The translations under genes were made by a program, and so were the position numbers. Positions 7,375 through 12,040 of a stretch of 12,040 nucleotides of DNA are shown here, in pieces. The notes under the pieces are model-generated. The model was not told the DNA's origin, did not search any database, and saw nothing but the letters and a program-made list of their open reading frames with translations. The first letter of the stretch is position 1. The number at the start of each line of letters is the position of its first letter. This DNA comes from Nonomuraea sp. (GTDB lineage Bacteria > Actinomycetota > Actinomycetes > Streptosporangiales > Streptosporangiaceae): contig JABFVJ010000442.1 of the NCBI GenBank assembly GCA_013362835.1, forward strand, positions 1 through 12,040, read 5' to 3'.

Positions 7375-7380
7375 TACGAT
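7375..7380 (+). promoter_or_regulatory. Candidate -10 element for the membrane protein-cupin-IMPase operon
   Basis: TACGAT fits TAnnnT and would start transcription near 7387. That excludes the in-frame ATG at 7379 and supports the ATG at 7421 as the true start, with a leader of about 34 nt. No -35 consensus is recognisable upstream. A separate inverted repeat, ATCTCC-N5-GGAGAT (7292-7308), lies further upstream in the same intergenic region and may be an operator. Confidence 0.25.
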
Positions 7381-7420
7381 GACCTCGGAACTGACTGATC
7401 GTCGAACGGCGGGGCGAACG

Positions 7421-8452
7421 ATGGCACGGTTCAAGGCGGCGTTGCGGCGGATCGCCCCATGGGCGGCTCAGAACGCCGACGGCGCCATCGCCCTGTTACT
7501 CGCCGTCGTGATCGGCGTGCTCGGCATCATGCCCGACAAGATCGTGCCGACCGACGTGCAGACCCAGCTCGTCAATGCCGCGACGCTGGTCATCATGGCG
7601 CTGGTGGCCACCGCGCTGCTGCGCGACCGCGCCCGCCAGGCGCCCGTCGAGGAGACGATCACCTCCGGCGCGCTGGCCGAGCTGCCCGTGCGGCTGGCCC
7701 GGCTGGAGGAGATCGAGACGCTGGTCCACGGCACCCGCAAGGCCCTCGACGCGCTGCAGCTCGTCCGGGTGCTGGGCAGCAAGCAGGAGATCGCCCAGAT
7801 GCACGCCGAGGCGCGCAAGGACACCACCCGGTGGAGCTTCAAGGGCGGCACCGGCACCTACCTGCGCGCGGTCACGCTCCCCGAGTGCGTGGCGGCCGCC
7901 CGCCGCGAGAAGCGGCACCTGGTGGTCAGGGTCGAGGTGATCGACCCGTCCAACGTCGAGGTGTGCGAGACGTACGCCCACTACCGCCGCTCCCTGGCCG
8001 ACTCCCCCGACGCCACCGGCGAGACGTGGACGACCGACCGGGTCAGGAAGGAGTCGTACGCGACCATCCTGGCCGCCTTCTGGTACCGCCAGCGCTACGG
8101 CCTGCTCGACATCGAGGTCGGCCTGTCGTCGTCGATGACCACGTTCCGCTGGGACCTGTCGGCCACGCGCCTGATCATGACGGTCGAGGACCCCAACCGG
8201 GCGATGACCGCCCTGGCCGGCACGTTCTACTACGAGAACTGCGACACCGAGCTGCGGCTCAGCTTCGAGCAGGCGCGGCGGGTGCCGATGGACATGTACA
8301 AGAAGGCGCCGCTCGGCGACGAGCCCACCATCGAGGAGGTCCAGGATCTGTTCGAACGCATCGGGGTGCCGTTGCCCAAGGCGTACGACGGCCGCGACGT
8401 CGTGGACATCGCGCGCAAGGCCCTGCGTGCCGTCGATCCCTACGGCTCATGA
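7421..8452 (+). CDS. Unrecognised two-helix membrane protein
   Basis: A 343-residue protein I cannot assign to a named family. After a basic N-terminus (MARFKAALRR) come two membrane helices (about 21-38 and 47-67), the short loop placing both ends in the cytoplasm. A helical, coiled-coil-like stretch follows (about 78-118), then a soluble domain (about 125-340). Its opening, RWSFKGGTGTYLRAVTLPEC (137-156), and the strand RHLVVRVEVIDPSN (165-178) faintly resemble the start of PLD-like sensor or effector domains, but the catalytic HxKxxxxD signature is absent. That resemblance is a weak inference. The ATG at 7421 is preferred because a weak GGGGCG site precedes it; the in-frame ATG at 7379 has none and would add 14 residues. 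The stop overlaps the cupin start (ATGA), so the two proteins are probably made together. Confidence 0.8.
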   Translation: MARFKAALRRIAPWAAQNADGAIALLLAVVIGVLGIMPDKIVPTDVQTQLVNAATLVIMALVATALLRDRARQAPVEETITSGALAELPVRLARLEEIETLVHGTRKALDALQLVRVLGSKQEIAQMHAEARKDTTRWSFKGGTGTYLRAVTLPECVAAARREKRHLVVRVEVIDPSNVEVCETYAHYRRSLADSPDATGETWTTDRVRKESYATILAAFWYRQRYGLLDIEVGLSSSMTTFRWDLSATRLIMTVEDPNRAMTALAGTFYYENCDTELRLSFEQARRVPMDMYKKAPLGDEPTIEEVQDLFERIGVPLPKAYDGRDVVDIARKALRAVDPYGS

Positions 8453-9069
8453 GTTACCAATCGGTCTTTCGACGCTTACGTGAGGGGCGGGCCAGATCGT
8501 GGGCGCTCGAGGTGCTGGCCGGCGACGAGCCGCCCGCCGCCGTACGTCATCCGCTCGGGTTCGTCTGCCTGCCGCTGGAGCGTGACGGCGGCGAGGGGGT
8601 ATGCCTCCACCTGTGGTCGGACTCGCTCCAGCACGCCGAGAGCACCACGTCCCAGATCCACTGCCACAGCTGGGACCTGGTCAGCCACGTGCTCTACGGC
8701 CAGGTGCGCAACGTGCACGCCCTCGTCACCGACGCGGGCGACGACGCCACGCACCGGGTGTTCGAGGTGGTCAGCGGCGCCGACGGCGACCGCATCTCGC
8801 CCACGCGCCGCACCGTCCGCCACGCCACCGGCCTGGTGGAGCTGTTCGGGCCCGGCGACACCTACACGCTGCCCGCCGACCGCTTCCACAGCAGCGTGGT
8901 GCCGGAGGGCGGGGAGGCGGCCACGATCGCGCTGGGGCGCGGCCGGCCCGGCAGCCGCGACCTGTCGCTCGGCCCGCTCGGGGCGGGCGGCCACCACGTG
9001 CCCAGGCAGCCGCTGGACGCCGAGGAGACGGCCCTGGCCGTCCGGCTGATCACCGCCCACCTGACCTGA
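8449..9069 (+). CDS. Cupin-fold protein, probably metal-binding
   Basis: A 206-residue soluble protein with both cupin motifs. Motif 1 is IHCHSWDLVSHVLYG (70-84): the HxH pair (His71, His73) is present, but the usual glutamate is missing and His80 lies close by. Motif 2 is GDTYTLPADRFHSS (136-149), matching G-x5-P-x-[GD]-x2-H with His147 as the last metal ligand. Cupins of this type are dioxygenases, isomerases or ligand sensors; the substrate cannot be read from sequence. The start overlaps the stop of the membrane protein gene and has no ribosome site of its own, so it depends on translational coupling. The IMPase gene starts 11 bp after the stop. The nearby ATG and stop positions leave no doubt about the frame; the biochemical role is open. 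Confidence 0.85.
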   Translation: MSYQSVFRRLREGRARSWALEVLAGDEPPAAVRHPLGFVCLPLERDGGEGVCLHLWSDSLQHAESTTSQIHCHSWDLVSHVLYGQVRNVHALVTDAGDDATHRVFEVVSGADGDRISPTRRTVRHATGLVELFGPGDTYTLPADRFHSSVVPEGGEAATIALGRGRPGSRDLSLGPLGAGGHHVPRQPLDAEETALAVRLITAHLT

Positions 9070-9079
9070 GGGGTGCCCG

Positions 9080-9880
9080 ATGGACCTGGATCACGCTCGC
9101 TCGGTCGCCGTGGAGGCCGCCGAGGCCGCCGGCACCCTGCTCGCGGCGGGCACGCGCGGCACCGTCGGCGTCCGGGCCAAGGGCGAGTCCGGCGACGTGG
9201 TCACCGACCTCGACCTGGCCTCGGAGAAGCTGCTCGTGGAGCGCATCCTGACGGCCTTCCCCTCGCACGCGATCGTGGCCGAGGAGTCGGGGCTGACCGG
9301 CACGGCGGGCGGCGAGTGGACGTGGCTCGTCGACCCGCTCGACGGCACCAACAACGTGGCCATCGGGCTGCCCACGTACGTGGTCGGGGTGGCGCTGTGC
9401 CGGGCCGGGCGTCCCGTGGTGGGCGTGGTCCATGATCCGGTGACGGCCCAGACGTGGTCGGCGATCAGGGGGCGCGGCGCGGTCGCCTCCTCCGGGGCCC
9501 GGCTCGCGCCGCCGTACGCGGTGGGCCCCCATGGGCCGGTGCTGGCCTGGACCCAGGGCTACGCCGTGACCAGGGACGACGCCACCGCACACGGGCTGAA
9601 GGCGGCGCTGGAGCTCGGCGCGCGGCGGGTGCTGCAGCTGTGGGCGCCGCTGCTGTCGTGGGCGATGCTGGCCCGCGGCGACATCGACGGCATCGTCGGC
9701 TACCGTGCCGAGGCGGTCGACCTGCCGGCGGGCGCGCTGCTGGCCCAGGAGGCCGGGATCGAGATCAGGGCGCTGGACGGCGGGCCGTTCGAGGAGAGCA
9801 TCGACGGCTCGGCCGACGACCGCAGCTTCGTGGCCGCCCATCCGCGCGCGCTGCCCGGGTTGCTCTCGCTTCTCCCCTGA
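9080..9880 (+). CDS. Inositol monophosphatase family phosphatase
   Basis: A 266-residue Mg-dependent phosphatase of the IMPase/CysQ/FBPase superfamily. Visible motifs are GDVVTDLDLASEKLL (38-52), AEESG (67-71), the signature WLVDPLDGTNNVAIGLP (82-98) with metal ligands Asp85 and Asp88, and AVDLPAGALLAQEAG (212-226), where Asp214 matches the catalytic Asp of the family's WDxxAG motif (Trp is Val here). Length is normal. GAGGGG at 9068-9073, overlapping the cupin stop, is the ribosome site, 6 nt before the ATG. Possible substrates are inositol phosphates, histidinol phosphate, or 3'-phosphoadenosine nucleotides; the sequence does not decide. It is the last gene of the operon with the membrane protein and cupin, and no inositol, histidine or sulfate genes lie nearby, which argues for a specialised, perhaps signal-degrading, job. 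That last point is inference. Confidence 0.93.
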   Translation: MDLDHARSVAVEAAEAAGTLLAAGTRGTVGVRAKGESGDVVTDLDLASEKLLVERILTAFPSHAIVAEESGLTGTAGGEWTWLVDPLDGTNNVAIGLPTYVVGVALCRAGRPVVGVVHDPVTAQTWSAIRGRGAVASSGARLAPPYAVGPHGPVLAWTQGYAVTRDDATAHGLKAALELGARRVLQLWAPLLSWAMLARGDIDGIVGYRAEAVDLPAGALLAQEAGIEIRALDGGPFEESIDGSADDRSFVAAHPRALPGLLSLLP

Positions 9881-9893
9881 ACGCGGAAAAGTT

Positions 9894-9908
9894 CACACAT
9901 GTTGTGTG
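9894..9908. repeat. Short inverted repeat CACACA-TGT-TGTGTG, candidate operator
   Basis: A 6-bp inverted repeat with a 3-nt centre lies in the AT-richer gap before the small Cys-containing gene. A second one, TGAAC-N8-GTTCA (9878-9895), adjoins it and includes the IMPase stop codon, and the word TGTCGA is repeated directly after it (9907-9919). Their position 36-50 bp upstream of a -10-like hexamer suits a regulator site. Function is inferred. Confidence 0.3.
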
Positions 9909-9943
9909 TCGAATGTCGATGAGTTCCGCTCCCGTACGACGTC

Positions 9944-9949
9944 TATTTA
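9944..9949 (+). promoter_or_regulatory. Candidate -10 element for the small Cys-containing gene
   Basis: TATTTA stands out in an otherwise GC-rich region and would start transcription near 9955. The resulting leader of about 34 nt would begin with the 6-bp hairpin GTGCCG-GTGAA-CGGCAC (9954-9970) and then carry the GGGAGGAG ribosome site. The -35 region is not recognisable, so an activator may be needed. Confidence 0.3.
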
Positions 9950-9953
9950 GAGG

Positions 9954-9970
9954 GTGCCGGTGAACGGCAC
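9954..9970 (+). other. 5'-leader hairpin of the small Cys-containing gene
   Basis: GTGCCG (9954-9959) and CGGCAC (9965-9970) form a perfect 6-bp stem with a GTGAA loop, ending 4 nt before the ribosome site GGGAGGAG (9975-9982). If transcription starts near 9955, the stem is at the very 5' end of the mRNA, where it would protect the message or tune translation. It is too short to be a riboswitch. Confidence 0.35.
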
Positions 9971-9988
9971 GACCGGGAGGAGCCCGAC

Positions 9989-10231
9989 ATGATGACGACG
10001 ACCGAGCTGGCGCAGGTGCTGTTCGCGTCCCCGCTGCAGCCTTCGGAGGCCCTCGCGCCGTACCAGGTCCGCGAGGCCGTGGACGAGCGGCTGTGCGCGT
10101 GCGGCGGCGACCCGTCCTGGTGCGCGGCGTACGTGGCGCAGGAGGCCGGCGACCACCCCGAGTCCTACGCGGCCAGGATGCGCTGGGCGCTCGGCGCGGT
10201 GGCGCGCGCGTACGAGCCGGTCGCGGCCTGA
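9989..10231 (+). CDS. Small conserved-type actinobacterial protein with three cysteines
   Basis: An 80-residue product without signal peptide or membrane helix. The core CACGGDPSWCAAYVAQEAGD (36-55), continuing HPESYAARMRWA, resembles small actinomycete proteins of unknown function that I recall having the same Cys/EAGDHPE/RMRW pattern. Cys36, Cys38, Cys45 and perhaps His56 could bind a metal, but this is not shown. The first of two adjacent ATGs is chosen: GGGAGGAG (9975-9982) lies 6 nt before it. The gene has its own leader hairpin and -10-like hexamer, so it is probably not part of the preceding operon. It converges on the permease gene with only 2 bp between stop codons. No function is assigned. 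Confidence 0.82.
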   Translation: MMTTTELAQVLFASPLQPSEALAPYQVREAVDERLCACGGDPSWCAAYVAQEAGDHPESYAARMRWALGAVARAYEPVAA

Positions 10232-10233
10232 GC

Positions 10234-11433
10234 TCAGCCGAAGGTGACCAGCGCCCACACCGTGGCCAGCAGGCCGGTCACGGCCAGCCCGGCGCCGGTC
10301 AGCAGGAAGCGGCGCATCGGGACCGCGACGTCGTGGCGGCGGCAGGACTCGAACCACAGGAGCGTGGCCAGCGAGGCCCACGGGGTGATGACCGGGGCCA
10401 CGTTCGTGCCGGCCAGCAGGGCCAGCAGGCGGTCCTGGTCTCCGGCCGGGATCACCCCCGCGACGGCCTGGAACGCCGGCAGGTTGTTGATCAGGTTGGA
10501 CAGCCCCGCCCCGACCGCCGCCGTGCGGTACGGGTCGCCCTCGGCGCCGATCATCCACCGCATCAGAGTGTCGAGGCCGTGGGCGCTGAGCGTGGGCACC
10601 ACCAGGAACAGGCCGGTCACGAAGACGACGAGCTGCCAGGGGATCAGGCTCCAGGTCAGGCGGGCCCGGTCGCGCACCAGGAAGGCCAGCACCACGAGCG
10701 CGGCGGCGGCCGTGGCGGCGGCGGCGACGTGCGCGTTGAGCAGCAGCATGGCGATGAACAGCAGGCAGCCGGCCGAGGCCGCGCCGAACAGCACGCGGTC
10801 GGCGACGGGCTGCAGCACCGGCGGCGTGTAGCGCAGGTCGCGGCGCTCGCCCCGGCGCCAGAAGAACACCCACAGGAACACCATGGTCACCGCGATCGAG
10901 GCGAGCTGCGGCGCCCACATGCGGGCGGCGAACTCCTGGGCGTCGAGGCCGAGCTTCTGCATGCCGAGGAGGTTGGTGAGGTTGGAGACCGGCAGCAGCA
11001 GGCTCGCGGTGTTGGCCAGCCAGATGGTGGTCATGGCGAGCGGCAGGGCGGCGATGCGGGCGCGGGGGGCCAGGGCCAGCATGACGGGGGTGAGGAGGAC
11101 GGCCGTGGTATCGAGATTGAGAAATATCGTAATAAATGACGCAAAAGCCGTACAAAGAAAAAAGAGTGCGGCGTAGTTGCCGCGGCCGAGCACCGCCATC
11201 CTGGCCGCGATGGCGTCGAAGACCTGCGCCTCCTTGGTCAGCTCGGCCAGCACGATGATCGCCACCAGGAAGATCAGCAGCGGCCAGATCTCGTCAAGGC
11301 TCCTGACCGCGTCACGCCATGGCAACAGCCCGGTCGCCAGGAACACCAGACCGAGAGCAAGCAGCCCGATCCTGATCAGATCGAGCACACCCAGACGCCG
11401 CCACACCCGACGATGATCGCACACCGACTCCAA
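10234..11433 (-). CDS. ArsB/SLC13-type (ion transporter superfamily) permease
   Basis: A 399-residue polytopic membrane protein, about 10-11 helices. Family motifs are NLDTTAVLLTPVM (106-118), ANTASLLLPVSNLTNLLG (140-157), SNLINNLPAF (312-321) and GTNVAPVITPWASLATLLWF (342-361), which match the paired re-entrant hairpins of ArsB-type anion pumps. The likely substrate is an oxyanion such as arsenite, or another anion; no arsR or arsC is nearby, so arsenic is not assured. The start given is TTG at 11433; GTG at 11424 is a good alternative with GGAG just upstream, and GTG at 11406 is also possible, all before the first helix (about 17-37). Residues 91-108 are encoded by an unusual AT-rich run of rare codons (11110-11163). 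The stop is 2 bp from that of the convergent small gene. Confidence 0.9.
   Translation of the reverse strand: MESVCDHRRVWRRLGVLDLIRIGLLALGLVFLATGLLPWRDAVRSLDEIWPLLIFLVAIIVLAELTKEAQVFDAIAARMAVLGRGNYAALFFLCTAFASFITIFLNLDTTAVLLTPVMLALAPRARIAALPLAMTTIWLANTASLLLPVSNLTNLLGMQKLGLDAQEFAARMWAPQLASIAVTMVFLWVFFWRRGERRDLRYTPPVLQPVADRVLFGAASAGCLLFIAMLLLNAHVAAAATAAAALVVLAFLVRDRARLTWSLIPWQLVVFVTGLFLVVPTLSAHGLDTLMRWMIGAEGDPYRTAAVGAGLSNLINNLPAFQAVAGVIPAGDQDRLLALLAGTNVAPVITPWASLATLLWFESCRRHDVAVPMRRFLLTGAGLAVTGLLATVWALVTFG
11110..11163 (-). other. AT-rich rare-codon island inside the permease gene
   Basis: These 54 bp hold 17 G/C bases (about 31%), against a surrounding gene well above 65%. They encode permease residues 91-108 (FFLCTAFASFITIFLNLD) with TTT five times plus CTT, TGT, GCT, TCA, ATT and ATA, codons otherwise almost absent in the window. 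The frame is intact and the family motif NLDTTAV follows directly, so this is coding sequence and not an insertion. Confidence 0.85.
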
Positions 11434-11454
11434 ATCCCCGAGTCGCGTTTCATG

Positions 11455-11471
11455 GCCTCACTCCGTGAGGC
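11455..11471. repeat. Perfect 7-bp inverted repeat in the permease/TIR divergent region
   Basis: GCCTCAC (11455-11461) and GTGAGGC (11465-11471) are exact complements around TCC. It is the most prominent element of the 80-bp gap between the divergent permease and TIR genes, placed about 20 bp upstream of the permease start and 40 bp upstream of the TIR start. An operator shared by both genes is the simplest reading; no U-tract supports a terminator. Confidence 0.35.
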
Positions 11472-11501
11472 GGGCTCGGTCGCCAGACGCCGCCGCCGGG
11501 G

Positions 11502-11507
11502 GATACT
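11502..11507 (+). promoter_or_regulatory. Candidate -10 element of a leaderless TIR gene promoter
   Basis: GATACT is followed by GAGCAG and then the ATG at 11514, so the hexamer-to-start distance is 6 nt, the leaderless geometry also seen at uvrB. No strong ribosome site lies at a suitable distance. GATACT matches TATAAT at four positions, and no -35 is evident. Confidence 0.3.
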
Positions 11508-11513
11508 GAGCAG

Positions 11514-12040
11514 ATGGCACGTGACGGCAGGCCGACCGAGATCTTCGTCAGCTACTCCCCGGCCGACACCGCGTGGGCGACATGGATCGCCTGGGAGCTC
11601 GAGGCCGCGGGCTACCGGACGATGATCCAGGCGTGGGACTTCGTGCCCGGCACCAACTTCATCGACTTCATGGACCGCGGGGTCAGCGAGGCGCAGCTCG
11701 TCGTGGCGGTGCTCTCGCGCAACTACCTGACCTCCCGCTACGGCCGCCTGGAGTGGCAGGCGGCGATGCGCGCCGACCCGGACAACCCCTCCAACAAGCT
11801 GGTCACGATCCGGCTGGAGGACGTCCAGCTGGAGGGCTTGCTGTCCACGATCACCTGGGTCGACCTGCTCGGCGTCACCGACTCGGGGCAGGCCAGGGCG
11901 CTGCTGCTGGGCCGGGTCAGGGAGGCGATGTCCGGGCGGGCCAAGCCGGAGGCCGCCCCCGCGTTCCCCACGGGCCCGAGCGTCCCGCCGCCCGCGCCGA
12001 CGCTGCCGCCGCCCGGGGAACGTGCCAGGGCCCGCCGCAC
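11514..12040 (+). CDS. TIR-domain protein, N-terminal part (runs off the window)
   Basis: The first 175 residues of a protein cut by the window edge. Residues 8-140 form a TIR domain: TEIFVSYSPADTAWATWIAW (8-27) is box 1, WDFVPGTNF (41-49) the BB-loop region, LVVAVLSRNYLTSRYGRLEW (62-81) the box with Glu80 at the position of the NADase glutamate, and LVTIRLEDV (96-104) the later strand. A Pro-rich linker (about 144-172) follows. Actinobacterial proteins with this TIR type and linker commonly continue into an NB-ARC-like ATPase and tetratricopeptide repeats, sometimes tied to FxsA/radical-SAM peptide systems; this continuation is expected but not visible. TIR domains either cleave NAD+ or make nucleotide signals in bacterial defence. 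The start ATG follows a -10-like GATACT by 6 nt. No stop occurs before the edge. Confidence 0.9.
   Translation, partial: MARDGRPTEIFVSYSPADTAWATWIAWELEAAGYRTMIQAWDFVPGTNFIDFMDRGVSEAQLVVAVLSRNYLTSRYGRLEWQAAMRADPDNPSNKLVTIRLEDVQLEGLLSTITWVDLLGVTDSGQARALLLGRVREAMSGRAKPEAAPAFPTGPSVPPPAPTLPPPGERARARR

Noticed and set aside
7459..8448. Long upstream extension of the cupin frame
   Set aside because: The extension is an out-of-frame shadow of the membrane protein gene (Arg/Gly/His-rich); the ATG at 8449 gives the ATGA overlap and a clean cupin N-terminus.
9947..11155. 402-codon minus-strand frame overlapping the permease
   Set aside because: The translation is His/Arg/Pro/Ala-rich, out of frame with the permease motifs, and also covers the small Cys gene.
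10234..11433. Arsenic-resistance operon
   Set aside because: The permease has ArsB-like motifs but no arsR, arsC or ACR3 companion is present, so a specific arsenite role or symbol is not claimed.
11738..12040. Minus-strand open frame at the right edge
   Set aside because: It is antisense to the TIR coding region, whose motifs are clear.
1..12040. CRISPR arrays, tRNA/rRNA genes, insertion sequences, att sites, prophage genes
   Set aside because: No regularly spaced repeats, cloverleaf, transposase, integrase or phage structural motifs were seen on either strand.

Overview
The window is high-GC DNA with strong third-position G/C bias, GTG/ATG/TTG starts, GGAGG-type ribosome sites and many long antisense shadow ORFs, as expected for an actinomycete. 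The gene families present (actinobacterial-type uvrB, XRE regulator, Spo0M-like protein, TIR protein, secreted PIG-L deacetylase) suggest a filamentous genus of the Streptosporangiaceae/Streptomyces kind. That placement is an inference from family resemblance; no rRNA or other marker is present.

Layout. (1) 4-2568, minus strand: a small unknown gene overlapping an XRE-type HTH regulator, then uvrB (nucleotide excision repair), whose start sits 6 nt behind a -10-like hexamer and looks leaderless. (2) 2676-6317, plus strand: a tight three-gene operon of two different SPFH/band-7 membrane proteins (ATGA overlap) and a Spo0M/arrestin-fold protein, closed by a perfect 11-bp hairpin. (3) 6352-7242, minus strand: an exported or lipid-anchored PIG-L type deacetylase whose stop codon lies in the same hairpin. 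(4) 7421-9880, plus strand: a second compact operon of an unrecognised two-helix membrane protein, a cupin (ATGA overlap) and an inositol-monophosphatase-family enzyme. (5) 9989-10231: a small Cys-containing actinobacterial protein with a hairpin leader. (6) 10234-11433, minus strand: an ArsB/SLC13-type permease with a striking 54-bp AT-rich rare-codon island. (7) 11514 to the window end, plus strand: the N-terminal TIR domain of a larger protein cut by the window edge.

How the genes may work together. The strongest functional unit is SPFH-SPFH-Spo0M: two membrane scaffold proteins with cytoplasmic coiled coils, co-produced with a soluble arrestin-like protein. I read it as a membrane-domain organising module, possibly responding to envelope stress, with the divergently transcribed HTH regulator as a candidate controller. 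The membrane protein-cupin-IMPase operon looks like a second, undescribed membrane-linked module; its membrane protein has a faint resemblance to PLD-like sensor folds. The TIR gene is probably an NAD-cleaving or signalling protein of the TIR-(ATPase)-repeat type, but most of it is outside the window. No CRISPR, tRNA, rRNA, insertion sequence or attachment site was seen, and no gap between genes exceeds 300 bases.
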